Shown piece after piece: positions 19,865-30,600 of a DNA stretch of 64,000 nucleotides. The DNA is from Bactericera cockerelli (Eukaryota > Arthropoda > Insecta > Hemiptera > Triozidae). Where the stretch lies: assembly GCA_024516035.1 (NCBI GenBank), contig CM044958.1, positions 2,845,566 to 2,909,565 on the forward strand, in the 5' to 3' direction. The first letter of the stretch is position 1, and the number at the start of each line of letters is the position of its first letter. Both the position numbers and the translations under genes were made by a program. The notes under the pieces were generated by a model, which saw nothing but the letters and a program-made list of their open reading frames with translations, was not told where the DNA came from and made no database searches.

Positions 19865-20516
19865 TTATTTCTCTCTCTTTCTTTCCACATTTTCTTCTCT
19901 GTTTTTCTCTCCCTCTCTCTTCTATCTCTCATTCCATCTCTCTCTGATAATATTCCTCTCTTTATCTTCCTCCCTCATCTATCATATTCTACTCCCTCTC
20001 TTTCTCTCACTCAATCTATCTTATTCTCAATTTCTCTCCTCTCGCTCTCTCTCTCTATTATCAGTCTCTTCTTTATCACGCTCTATCCACCTTTCTTGAT
20101 TAATCTCCTATCCATCCCCTCTTTCTTTCTCACTCTCTCTTTCCTATCATATCCCTCACTGATTATATCTTCTATCGCTCTCTCTCTCTCTCTCTTTTTT
20201 TGATTACTCCATTTCAGTCACTCCTATTGCCTATCCGTTCTTCTATCTCTCTCACTCACTCTGTCCCTCCTCTTATTTTTCTTTCTCTCTCTCTCTGTCT
20301 CTCTCACTCTTTACTTCTCTCTCTGTCTCTCTTTCCCTTTCTCCCTCCCTCTCTCTCTGATTTTATCCCTCAATTTCACTCACTCCTATTCCTTATCCGT
20401 TCTTCTCTCTCTCTCTCGCTCTCTCCCACTCACTCTCTCCCTCCTCTTATTTTTCTTTCTCTCTCTCTCTCTGGTTCTCGAATCACCCTCCCAGTTTCTC
20501 TCTGTCAAATATTTCC

Positions 20517-20549
<33 letters not shown>

Positions 20550-20710
20550 CTCTCCCTCTCTCTCTCTCTCTCTCCTCTCTCTCTTCTCCTCTCTCTCTCT
20601 CTCTCTCTCTCCCTCTCTCTCTCCCTCTCTCTCTCTTCCCTCCTCTCCTTCTCTCTCTCCCTCTCCCTCCCTCTCTCTCTTCCTCCCTCCCTCCCTCCTG
20701 TCTCATTTCC
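19865..20710. repeat. 850-bp CT-rich tract
   Basis: Pyrimidine-dominated sequence grading from degenerate TCTCTTTC words to near-pure (CT)n at 20515-20690. The 187-codon open frame within it is low-complexity Ser/Leu/Pro and I do not regard it as a protein. Confidence 0.9.
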
Positions 20711-20812
20711 CTCATTCCGCCTACCAACAAACTCGACGGTCGGGCGGGAGAGAGAAAATGTAAAATGAAATTTTAAAATGTGTGGGTGGCGTGGCGGTGG
20801 GGTTCAAAATTG

Positions 20813-20832
20813 TTCGTTGCCATGGCAACGAA
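20813..20832. promoter_or_regulatory. Perfect RFX X-box palindrome
   Basis: TTCGTTGCCATGGCAACGAA is a perfect 20-bp palindrome whose core GTTGCCATGGCAAC is the textbook X-box (RFX dimer half-sites GTTGCC and GGCAAC with a 2-bp spacer). In animals RFX factors drive ciliary genes through such sites close to the start codon. Here it sits just downstream of the CT tract and 33 bp before an ATG at 20866. The match is direct; function in this genome is inferred. Confidence 0.55.
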
Positions 20833-20865
20833 AAAAGATGCGCTATATTGGATTTCGCGGGTATA

Positions 20866-20907
20866 ATGAAAAAGTCGCCGTGCCATGAACGTCCTCCACA
20901 GCGGCAT
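20866..20907 (+). other. Candidate short first coding exon after the X-box
   Basis: ATG at 20866 opens 14 codons (MKKSPCHERPPQRH) ending at CAT followed by GTAAAC, a usable but not strong donor. The stretch is richer in CpG than its surroundings (TTTCGCGGG, GTCGCCGTGCC). No downstream exon can be identified in the window. The call rests on the X-box, CpG content and donor together. Confidence 0.2.
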
Positions 20908-21054
20908 GTAAACAAATACGCTTTCCATTAGTTTAATTGCCTAATATTTAATTAAATTGTTTTTATTTAGGTTACCCGCATAATTTTTTGGCTTACCGTA
21001 ATTTTGGTAACCAAAAACTTTTTTTCCTAAATTTTGGTTTTTCTAAAGTTTGGT

Positions 21055-21290
21055 AATGCCCCAGCGTCGATGGTGCGTTGAATGCACTGGTTCTCGTAGA
21101 ATCACCAAAGATAAGCAACGTCCAGCGAGGTGAAGACTTCGTGCTGCTTACATTCCAGCCTAACCCAGGCTGGGTGAGGTTAATGTGGGTAGCAGATTTT
21201 TGGGTTTCCTGTCAGTGGAGGGTAACACCACCGTCGTGATAGGACCATGTTAACAGCGACGTTAAACCGGTTAAACCCAAATTTTAAAAA
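21055..21290 (+). mobile_element. 5S rRNA-derived SINE, best copy
   Basis: GTTGAATGCACTGGTTCTCG, AGAATCACCAAAGATAAGCA and ACGTCCAGCGAGGTGAAGAC reproduce, with changes, the internal segment of 5S rRNA that carries the pol III internal promoter. The family body follows: CCAGGCTGGGTGAGGTTAAT, GGGTAGCAGATTTTTGGG and GGAGGGTAACACCACCGTCG. The tail is ACCATG...CGACGTTAAA. Confidence 0.8.
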
Positions 21291-21597
21291 ACAAGTTTGG
21301 TAATCAATAATATTGTTCACCTAAATTTGATTTTCTAAATTTTCGATTACCATTTACTGATTTACATTGTAAAAATGACCTGATCTGAACACAGTTAGGG
21401 TTTTTATTCAATCAAAAAAAATTCCATCAAAAACCGATAAATGAATATAAAATGAAATTCCTTGAAAAAGACCCTGACCAACATTGAATTTTTTATTTAT
21501 ATAAGGTAAAATTAGGGTTCCTTCACGATTTCAGATCAATTAGAAATTAAATTTCTAGGGAGGACTTCATATGTGCTGGACAATACAAGATGAAAAA

Positions 21598-21692
21598 AAA
21601 AAAATTCCTGCCCCGCTGGGAATCGAACCCAGGTCACCATGCGTACAATGTCTAGCACGCTAACTCACTCTGCCACGGTGACTACTGATATG
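21598..21692 (-). mobile_element. SINE A head, in a 5S-SINE tail
   Basis: Minus strand: GAGTGAGTTAGCGTGCTAG and the B-box GGGTTCGATTCCCAGC. It is followed at 21693-21735 by GATATGACCATTTGACCATG and CAGTTGAAAGCGATGTTAAA, the tail of a 5S-SINE, suggesting one SINE inserted into or beside the other. Confidence 0.6.
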
Positions 21693-21738
21693 ACCATTTG
21701 ACCATGCAGTTGAAAGCGATGTTAAATTTTTGTTTAAA

Positions 21739-21945
21739 AAACGCTTGCATACGAGTCTGCAACCATTGGGACATTTTCATCTTTACTATTCAAGGTCTAA
21801 AACTTAACTGACCAAATTTCGTATTGTGCGCATGACACATAATTTTTCTCTTCTCTCTTTTTATAATTTAATATTTCGTTACATAATTTCGTCACATAAT
21901 TTTGGTTATGTGCCAGAGCAAAGACATGAAAATGTCAAAAAAAAA
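21739..21945. mobile_element. Foldback-type element, short copy
   Basis: Runs from CGCTTGCATACGAGTCTGCA to GAAAATGTCAAAAA. It is the reverse complement of the two ends of the 52590-52945 element, including CAAATTTCGTATTGTGCGCA and TTATGTGCCAGAGCAAAGAC. GACATTTTCATC near the start and GATGAAAATGTC-type sequence near the end give it imperfect inverted termini. Non-coding. Confidence 0.6.
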
Positions 21946-22029
21946 AAAAAAAACTGTATGATTCAGTATCTTCCCATTTTTTTTCTGAAAAAGACGTCCT
22001 CAAATTTAATGCACCAATACTTTCCCATA

Positions 22030-24850
22030 CAATTTTACTGAAATATCTCAATTTAATTGAAGGGTGCTACCGCCAAAAAAAAACTCTAAAAGAGATGTTG
22101 CCAAATCATACGCCTCTTATCTTCCTGATGAACAGGACTGGCCAGAACTGCAGAACCTCCAGCATGGTTGGGTGGAAAAGGGTGGAATATTACTATAATA
22201 ATTAATGCATAATTATTATGTTTGGCATGGTAAACAAACTCAAACTCTTTAGATACTGAAAGAGGAACTCTGTAAATTTTAGTCCGGTTTATGTGGCAGC
22301 AGGACAGTACCCCCAAAACATTTTCCCACCGGCCGCGCTTGCTGCTGAAATATCTCATTATTAAAAAGAATCACATTTATGCTCCAATGTTTTTCCATAT
22401 CTTCCTGATGTATCTTCCAATGTGATGGTCCACAGAAAACGGCTAGAAGAGACATTTCTAAATTGTAAGAAAGAGCTGTTTCAATCTCAACCTAAAAAAG
22501 TCGTGCTTCTATGTGTATTACAGCAAAATGAGACTCCTAATAATCTCACAAAAAGTTCTACAGGAAAATGGCTAGAAAATAGTTGCTAGCATACAGTTTG
22601 CTCTTCTGTTTTAAGATATTTATTATCCTGAAATATCCTAGAATGCAAGTACCTATGCTACGAGAAAAATATTAAAAAAGAGGAGAGTTCAAATATGTAA
22701 ATAAAATTGTATGCTACAAACCAAGTTTTTCCCTCCTTGAAATATATCACGATGAAAGGATTCTTTAAAATGAGGGATTTGTTGGCTCCAAAGTTTTCTC
22801 ATCTCTCCCTGAAAGATCACGATGATAGAGCCAGAAATGAGATTCCAAAATTGAATGTTCTGACGATTTTGGGAAATATCTGAGACTGTTAGGTTTACAG
22901 TAAAATAGCAAGAAAAGGTACGTTTCCAAATTGAATGTTCTAATGTTTTTCGGATCTTTTCTTGCAATATCTCACGATGAAACCAAGTGTTTTACCAAAT
23001 TTTACTAAAAAATGTACTTTACCATGCAAGGATTTGTTTCTCTGCAAAATGCAAGAAAAGGTGTTCTCAAATCGTATGCACTACTTTTCTATACCTTATT
23101 GAAATATCTCACAATTCAAGGATCATAATATATGCACTAATGATTTCCATATCTTCCTGAAATATCTCACAATTTAGTGGTCCAACTACAAAACGGTTTG
23201 AAGAGACGTTGCTAAATTGTATGCAACGGGTCTCTTTTATCTCTTCCTAAAAAAAATCGTGTTTTAAGTGTGTTACAGGAAAATTGCTAGAAAAGAGACG
23301 CTTCCAAATTGTATGCTCTTGTGTTTTACCATATTATGCTGAAATATACTAAATGCAGGAACGTTTCTACAAAATTATTAGGAACGAGACAATACCAAAT
23401 TTTATGCTCCAAAAGTTTTCCCTTCTATTCCTGAAAAATCTCACATTAAAGGGTTCTTTAGAAAAGCGACTAGGAAAGAGACTTCACCTAATTTTGTGCT
23501 TAAAAGTTTTGCCATCTTTCCTTGATATATCCCGAGAAAGATCCAGAAAAGAGACATTTGCAAAATGAATGCTATTGTGCTTTTGAGAACCATCTGACAA
23601 TGCAAGAGTTCTACAGAAAAATAGCAAAAAAAGATATGTTGTCAAGTTGTTTGCTTTTATCTTTTTCATATTTCGTCTTGAAATATTTCACGATGAAAGT
23701 ATTTACTAGGAAATGATCAGGAAAGAGATGTTTTTAAATTGTACATTGTAATATTCTCAAATCCCAAAATAAGTGACAGTGTAAAGTGTTTTCAGCAAAA
23801 TTGTAGAGCTATTCCTAGAAACATTTTTTAAAGGGATATTCTTAAATTGTTTGAATTGCTCCACAGCCAGCTCTTCCTGAAATGTCACACAGTACAAGAG
23901 TCCTAAAACAAATGATGATAACATATACCTTTCGAATTTTAATGCTTTTTCGAGATATCGCACAATAACTATTGGAATCCTGCACCAAATTGGCAAGAAA
24001 AGAGACGCTACAAAATGGTTATGTCTAGTATTTTGCTATCTCTTTGAAATATCTCACAAGGATCCTGCTCAAAAAATCGGTGGAAGAAACTGAAAAAGTT
24101 GATAAACGACGCACGTGGATATTACCAAATTAAATGCTTCAGACTGCTTGTTCCTAAAATATCTCTCAAACAGACGTTAACAAGTGGAATGCTCAAACTC
24201 CAGAGCTCTTACTTTTTTTTCTGAAATATCTCTCAATAAAAAGGTTCTACAGCAAAATGTTGAGAAATTCAATGTTCTAGATTTTTTTGAGATATCTTAC
24301 AATAACTAAAGAAGTCCTGAATGCTGGAGCGCTTTTACTTTTTTTCAGGAATATGAAAATGACCAGAAAAGAAATGTTACCAAATTGTTAGTTCCAATGT
24401 TTCTCATTTCTTCCCAAAATATGTGACAGGCTTTTACAGCAAAATTTCAAGAATAGAGACACTCCGAAATTCAATGTTCAAAGGGACCTTTTCAAATTGT
24501 TTTCGTGCTCCAGTGCCATCTCTTTCTGGTTTACCTCACAATGCAAAGTTTCCTACAGCAAATTGATAAGAAATGATATTTTTCCAAATCCAATCTTTTA
24601 GGTCACTTTCAAATGAGCAAGCTAATATTTCAAGGATGCTGCTCTGAAATTGCAAGAACAGAAAAAGAAAAAAAAGAAGACTTTCTTGAATCGAATTTTC
24701 AAGACTCCAGAGTACCATTGTTGAAATATCTCTCAATGCAAGGATCCTACAGCAAAATGATAAGAAAAGATACATTTTGATATTATGTTCTTTTTCGATA
24801 TATCTCACAATAATTAAAAGTTCTGCACCAAATTAGCAAGAAAATAAACC
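22030..24850. repeat. Old decayed tandem repeat, unit about 60-130 bp
   Basis: The phrase GAAATATCTCACAATGCAAG (with many variants) recurs over 20 times. It is followed by GGTTCTACAGCAAAATG..., then AGAAAAGAGACGTTACCAAA, then TTGTATGCTCCAATGTTTTC and CCATCTCTTCCTGAAATATC, after which the cycle repeats. Spacing varies from about 60 to 130 bp, so indels are frequent. Several open frames of 60-90 codons on both strands are by-products. The age and order suggest a long-dead satellite, not a gene. Confidence 0.75.
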
Positions 24851-25029
24851 TAGTTGTATAGTTCGAGTATTTCTATACGGAATTTTAGTTAGTAGTGGTA
24901 TTTTTCTAGCTCTCTGATATTTTTGGATACTGCTCCTTCTTCTTTCACTTTGCCTTTTCCCAAAACTACTTGGGTTCGGCATTGTTCAACCTCGTCGGCA
25001 TTTTTGGATACTGCTCCAGAATGACCAAG

Positions 25030-25085
25030 GGTCAAAACATCAAACAGGATTTTTTTTTTTTTTTTTTTTTTTTTAAGTAGGGTCA
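25030..25085. mobile_element. Poly(T) insert between 11-bp direct repeats
   Basis: A T25 run (25050-25074) followed by AAGTAGGG separates two copies of TCAAACAGGAT. This looks like a retroposition event that left only its poly(A) tail, in minus orientation, with a target duplication inside the end of the MITE at 25077. Confidence 0.4.
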
Positions 25086-25285
25086 AACAGGATTAGATTT
25101 AATATAACTGGACATTATCCCTTAATTAAGCCTATTCGATTAATCTAGTATTCTAAGTGGACACTATCACTTAACTTAGGCTCTCGTGCACTGTGATTGG
25201 TTGAAACTCTCACTAGAGGGCGTGGGGATAGTGACGATAGTGTCCACATAGATTAAATCTAATGCTGTTTCATAATTCGGCCCTA
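25077..25285. mobile_element. Hairpin MITE with CTCF-like core
   Basis: The left end GGGTCAAACAGGATTAGATT and the right end AATCTAATGCTGTTTCATAA followed by TTCGGCCC are inverted repeats. Inside are GGACACTATC...GATAGTGTCC arms and a central GTGATTGGTTGAAACTCTCA followed by CTAGAGGGCGTGG. Non-coding, about 210 bp. Confidence 0.7.
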
Positions 25286-25724
25286 AAAGACGTTCCCAAA
25301 TTGATTGCTCCAGCACTTCCAGCGCTCATACTTCTTTCTAAAACGATGCATGAGGCAAGGGTTCTACAGCAGCGAGTTATAGGGGAGAGCTCAGGCCCTA
25401 GCGCTTCAAACAACTGTTGTGTGTTCCAGAGAGGAAGTGAGAGAGGACGAGGGTTAAGAGAGAGGGGGGGGGGGGGGGCATGAATCCTTCTGTTCCTGAG
25501 TATGGGAATACTCTGAGCGGAGCAGGATTATGTGCTTCCGAGGGTAGTGTAGGAACTAGGGAGAGTTTGCATTTTGAATTGAAATTCTTTTTTGAAGGGA
25601 GTAGACTCCGAGGTAGTTATCACACTGGCCCAGCTCTCAGGACACTCGGGTTCGATTGTCGGCTGGCTAGAAAAAATTCTACCCTTTACTTTGAATGTCC
25701 GGGGTAAAAACATATACTACATAT

Positions 25725-25935
25725 TCCCGGTACCTCAGTGGTAAAGGCGGCACTCGGTGAATCCAAAGATTCCAGAGGTCGTGGGTTCGCCACCCAGTCG
25801 GGACATGAGATATTATGTTCCCATTCGGCATTTATACCACAAAATAATATGTCTTGGGCTTACTGCTGGAATAATGGGACTTGAATAGTCCTAATCGGGC
25901 AGTATAAATAAGGCGATATTATTATTATATTACAT
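25725..25935 (+). mobile_element. SINE B copy
   Basis: Head CCCGGTACCTCAGTGGTAAA with B-box GGGTTCGCCACCCAG and paired GGGAC end; tail GGCTTACTGCTGGAATAATG, TAATCGGGCAGTATAAATAA and (ATT)n. Confidence 0.75.
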
Positions 25936-26217
25936 ACCAATTTGGGGGGTGAAATGTTCGACATTTTGTTAATTATTTAATTAAATATGTTTTAAAATTT
26001 TAAAATTCATTCATTATATTCATTTCATTATTATCAAATACAATGAAGTTCTATTTACAAAACAATTCATAGCATAATGATATTTACGAAGGTACATAAT
26101 AAACAGAGCTTTTGACCTGGGGAGATAATAATGCTTGAAGCTTTTTTCTCCCGCCAAATGAATATTTTTAAATTTTATTCCTTCACAATGCCGGGCTTTA
26201 CTTTAACGTATTGTCTG

Positions 26218-26413
26218 TCTCGGTAGCTCAGTGGTAAAGGCGGCACTCTGTGAATCCAGAGATTCCAGAGGTCGCGGGTTCGAAACCCAGCCGAGACATG
26301 ACAAGTTATCCTCCCATTTAGGATTTTTACCACATAATAATACATCTTAAACTGACGACTTAATAGTCCTGATCGGGCAGTATAAATAAGGTAATATTAT
26401 TATTATTATTACT
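26218..26413 (+). mobile_element. SINE B copy, well preserved
   Basis: TCTCGGTAGCTCAGTGGTAA, ACTCTGTGAATCCAGAGATT, B-box GGGTTCGAAACCCAGCC and paired CGAGACA. The tail is shortened (it lacks the TGCTGCTGGAATAATG block) and ends in GGTAATATTATTATTATT. Confidence 0.8.
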
Positions 26414-26929
26414 GTCAAGTCTTAGCTGTTTAAATTCTGTGGTTTTTTTACATTAGCTTTTAGTCAGATGCCTTAATAAAATATATAATTAATATTTTTA
26501 TTTTTGTTCTAACTTTGGCTTGATTTATTGTTTTAATTCATATTTTGAGTCTTACCAAGTGGTCGGACAATACTGATAGAATTGTCCGACTCTTATCTGG
26601 AGGGAGGCTATGGTCAGCATAACTGGTATGGTCTGGCTTACGTCAGTAGATGGTATGGAGTTGGACTATGGTGTACATGAGAGACTAAAGCTAGTTGAAG
26701 GCAATGTTCAGTACGAGTCGGTACTGGTGGCACTGAATGTAAGCATTACTGTAGGGTCTGTACGCTGGAGGTACCTCTAGACTGAATGGTCAAGTCAGGA
26801 CCTGTTTCACAGAGGTTTGTCTGCTCCTTCATCAGGTCTATCAGGAGAGATTAAGGGCATAATAGGGGCATGATGGAGGGGATAAATAATGATCTCATGA
26901 CAAAAAGCACGATAACCGCTTAATTAAAT

Positions 26930-26995
26930 TTCTGGTCCTTCGAACCGGATTCCCTATACTGTGGTGAATTCAATTGGTCCTTCGGCCCGGATTTT
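26930..26995. repeat. GGTCCTTCG-CCGGATT motif pair
   Basis: GGTCCTTCGAACCGGATTCC (26933) and GGTCCTTCGGCCCGGATTTT (26976). Three more copies lie at 28538, 28596 and 28653. I recall similar words in the leader of insect LTR retrotransposons, but no gag or pol coding is visible. Confidence 0.35.
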
Positions 26996-27489
26996 CTAAT
27001 TAGTTAAAAAAAAATAATTTTGAATATTTAGGTTTTTTTTAGTTTAGGTACATTTAAAAAAAATCGAGTTTGGTTTTTTAAAATTTCGAGGTGTTAAGTA
27101 ACGTCAAGCATGTAAAGGACTTAGATATTTCATGAACATGGTATTTGAAATAGACATAGAAACCCCAGACCAAGAGTTTTCTGAGTAATGACAGAGAATA
27201 ATAATATCTACGTTGAAATTAGACAAAATTTTATTTAGAAAGAGGCATAATCCGCGCTGCGCCCATATTAAAAACAATTTACGAATTTAAAACAATTTAT
27301 TTTTAAAAATTCGTAGTCCAATATTGAAAGAAAATAATTTCAAGACGAAAAATAGACGTCCTCGGAAATGCATCAAAATTATCAAATGAAATAAAAGTTT
27401 CGAGGAATGTTCGTGTCTTGCAGAAGGATTCGAAGGATGACCGTTCAGTCTTGAAGTCTTCAGTGAAGACACATAAAACCTGGCGTTGT

Positions 27490-27775
27490 TTTGGATTGGA
27501 TGGTAATGCAAGAGTGAGCGAGAGAGAGAGAGAGATGTACGGAGAGTGGAGAGGAGTGAGAAAGATAGAGAATAGATGGAGTAGGATTCAGAAGTGTAAG
27601 AGAGATGGAGAACAGAGTAGGATACAGAAGAGCGAAAGAGACAGAGAATGGAGTAGGATACAGAAGAGCGAGAGAGACAGAGAATGGAGTAGGATAGAGA
27701 AGAGTGAGAGAGACAGAGAATGGAGTTGGATAGAGAAGAGTGAGAGAGACAGAGGATGGAGTAGGTTATACGGAG
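27490..27775 (+). repeat. 36-bp GA-rich minisatellite
   Basis: About five head-to-tail 36-bp units built from AGGATACAGAAGAGCGAGAG and AGACAGAGAATGGAGT, after a simple GA stretch. Because 36 is a multiple of three, both strands stay open: plus 138 codons from 27418 (repeat SRIQKSERDREW), minus 63 codons. I treat it as a minisatellite; a coding role cannot be excluded. Confidence 0.75.
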
Positions 27776-28534
27776 CCAAGCAAAAGAATGACAGTGAAAA
27801 TGTAAAATGTTGCCAGTATTTTACTTTTATATAAATTGAACACTCTGCTATTAGGAACGAGATAAAGCCTTATACACTACATTACAGCGTCTGTTACCCA
27901 CTGACGTCACTAAACTATTTCAACACTGTGCTGTGTTGTTCAATACCATTCTCTCTTCTCCGAGCGTTTTCTATATAATCTCTCTTTGTCTTTCATACTA
28001 AAAAATCCCCATACCCCCGGTTTTGTGTATGTATTTCTCTCTCTCTGTTTTTTTCCTCTTTTATATTTCTTGTTCTCTTTTTTTTTCTCTCTCGCTTTAA
28101 TATTTATTTTCTGAAAATCTTTTTTTTCCGAGAGAGAAAACGTTGTAAAATTTGAAAAAATATACAAACAAGAGTAAAAAATAATTATAGAAATTCAGAT
28201 ATTTTTTTGACTTTTTGACGGGAAAAAAATAATCATCAGAAAGAAATGTACGACGACTTTTGATGCGATTAAAAAACCCTACAATGATTTAAAGTTAGCA
28301 AAATAATAATTCATCATACATGTTTTTGAAGAACGAGCTGTACAGAACTTGTTTCTTGTTCATGATCGTTATTTCAGAGACTGTACGCTCCGTAGGTATC
28401 ATTGCTGTATTGATAAGAAGTCAGTACTGTACTGACTGTCCTAATGATAACACTTAACACTGACGTCATGTTATTCTAAATGTTGAGAGAATCACGAGAT
28501 TTAGTATTTGTAGTTTGTTCTCGCTCAAGGCATT

Positions 28535-28690
28535 TTTGATCCTACGAGCCGGATTTCCGAAAACTCTGGTGAACATTACGTTTCAGTAGAAATTTGGTCC
28601 TTTGGCCCGGATTTACGAAAGCTTCTCTGTACACAATATTTTAGTCAATGTTTGGTCCTTCGAAGCGCATATTCCAAAGGATTTCGTTCA
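28535..28690 (+). repeat. About 57-bp repeat, three units with CCGGATT motif
   Basis: GATCCTACGAGCCGGATTTC (28538), GGTCCTTTGGCCCGGATTTA (28596) and GGTCCTTCGAAGCGCATATT (28653) are spaced 58 and 57 bp apart, each followed by sequence of similar composition. Related to 26930-26995. Confidence 0.55.
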
Positions 28691-28844
28691 TCATCAGACT
28701 TGATATAATAATGATAATATTTAAAAATAATAAGTATAATGTCAAAAAAGAGATCAATTACAGAAATTTCATGTTCCCTAATACTGACACTTGAAATTAT
28801 GTTTATTTTTTATTTTTGTTATTATGTCACAATTTTTGCGGGTA

Positions 28845-29062
28845 GTGCAGAATCATAGGATTTTGAACCATTTATTATACAATATCTTGTTTTTGGCCAT
28901 AATTCCGCCACTAGCCGCTGCTCACATCACAGCAGCCTCTCATTTGTGGACCCAGAACATCCAAGTACAGAGCAGAAAAAATCCTGTCCAGCTGGGAATT
29001 GAACCCAGGTCACCGTGCGTGAAATGCCTAGTGAGCTAACTCACTTGGCCACCGTACATTGA
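28845..29062 (-). mobile_element. SINE A copy
   Basis: Reverse orientation: tail GTAGTGCAGAATCATAGG, body GCAGAAAAAATCCTGTCCAG, B-box GGGAATTGAACCCAGG and A-box region GTGAGCTAACTCACTTGGCC. A plus-strand open frame here is the SINE antisense. Confidence 0.7.
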
Positions 29063-29701
29063 TCTGGCAGTTTGGGGTACCATTATTTGTGATTAAAATT
29101 TAAAATAATTAATAAGCAGTAGTACAAGCATTTGTTGGTATTTCATCACACGATTCTCTAGAAAACTTTACCATCTATATCAGATGGATGGCAGGATCCT
29201 CGTAAACAGAATCCCACTGAAGAATCATATTGTTTTAGCACTTTTTGAACAGTCAACACAATAAGATCGCCTCAGCAATCGGGTTTGCTGAATCAAACTT
29301 TGATTCAGCAAACCAATCAAAGCAATCGGGTTTGATTCAGCACTGCCTCAGTTATTCAAAACAATACGGGATCCTATCCTATGATTTTCAAAATTTCTCT
29401 TCAACTATCAAAAGTTTGAAAAAATGAACACCTTACTTGGTGATAGGATTGATAATAATAACTATTGAATTGAAGTAAGTTTTCCTCTAATAAATGAATG
29501 GCAAAGAGTATGGCATCCTTGTCTTAAGAATTATCAAGCCAAGTAAGCCTATCAAGAATTACTAAATAACCTTCAAGAGAAAAACTACTGAAAATTTAGA
29601 ATTACTGTGCCTACCATTGGCCCTAGGTCCGTCACTTTCTTCAAAGGAAATGCTTTCTTGAAGATCCCATGAAATATGTAATGACCTTTTTTTGATTCTA
29701 T

Positions 29702-29801
29702 NNNNNNNNNNNNNNNNNNNNNNNNNNNNNNNNNNNNNNNNNNNNNNNNNNNNNNNNNNNNNNNNNNNNNNNNNNNNNNNNNNNNNNNNNNNNNNNNNNN
29801 N
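29702..29801. other. Assembly gap (100 N)
   Basis: Exactly 100 unknown bases, the conventional length for a gap of unknown size. GTACCCAAGTAGAAGGATAA and GTACCCAAGTAGTATACAGC, a repeated phrase, lie just to the right and may have caused the break. Confidence 0.99.
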
Positions 29802-29854
29802 TTTTTTCTTGTACCCAAGTAGAAGGATAAAATAAGGTCTGTACCCAAGTAGTA

Positions 29855-29960
29855 TACAGCCTGGGTGAACAACACACTCTGATTGGGTTATTTGAATTTT
29901 TGGCGGTTGAAAGGAAAATTTGGGAATTTGAGAATGACAGTACTTTCTCCTCCAATGTCC
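29855..29960. mobile_element. Fragment related to the MITE at 34440
   Basis: GATTGGGTTATTTGAATTTT, TGGCGGTTGAAAGGAAAATT and TGGGAATTTGAGAATGACAG parallel GATTACGTTATTTTTGACGG, TCAAAAGGGAGATTTGGGGA and TTGTGAGAGT in the 34440-34585 element. Only the right half is present; the gap lies just to the left. Confidence 0.4.
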
Positions 29961-30452
29961 TCAACGGGGTTGTACATATGTGTGTACATACCGTCTAATT
30001 ATTGTTTACTCTATTCCTATGCATAAGTATGAGTCAGTGGTAGGAATAGGAGAGAAGAAGTTTCTGATACCGATTATGATGATGGTGTGGTGACGATGAT
30101 AATTTGTTGTTAACAATGACGTCATTGCTGCTGATGAAGAGGACTCTAATGATGATGAAGATGAGGAATGAGAGGAATTCCCCGAACATTTTACACATTC
30201 CTTTGGACATAATGCTATGGTTCTTGAAACAAAGATAACGTTAAAGACTTTTGAAGAACCCCCATTGTCCTCGAATGTCGAAACTCCAAATGAACTACAT
30301 AAAATAATGTTTTTGTGAAAAGAAAGAACAAAATGTGTAACTTACTTTCGACGTGGATTAGTAAAAGTTACAAATATTACTTCCGAGAAATTTCTAAAAT
30401 TAGAAATCGCAAGTATTGTGTTTTTCTTACTATGGAAATAAGCTCTGAGTGA

Positions 30453-30600
30453 TCCCGGTAGCTCAGTGGTCAAGGCATCCATTGGTAATCTAGAGGTCGT
30501 AGGTTTGAAACCAGCCGGGACATGCCATTTTATCCTCCCATTTGGGTTATTGACCACATAATAATATGTCTTGGGCTTACTGATGGAATGATTGGTGCTA
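30453..30600 (+). mobile_element. SINE B copy with adjoining 5S-SINE tail
   Basis: Head TCCCGGTAGCTCAGTGGTCA, B-box-like TAGGTTTGAAACCAGCCGGG and tail GGCTTACTGATGGAATGATT. Immediately downstream (30625-30670) GGTGGGTGAAGTTAATGTCA and GTTCATGAGTTTCC resemble the body of the 5S-SINE family. Confidence 0.65.

Noticed and set aside
20200..20763. 187-codon plus-strand frame
   Set aside because: Low-complexity Ser/Leu/Pro translation of a CT tract; the opposite strand is open as well.
21055..21290. Could be a genuine 5S rRNA gene
   Set aside because: Only the internal segment resembles 5S; the flanks are replaced by a body shared with other copies, and no T-run terminator follows the 5S part.
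22086..24808. Several 60-92-codon frames in the decayed tandem repeat
   Set aside because: They fall on both strands within the repeated units and share no reading-frame conservation.
27418..27834. 138-codon frame with SRIQKSERDREW repeats
   Set aside because: Matches a 36-bp minisatellite and the complementary strand is open over the same repeats. Kept as a repeat rather than a gene.
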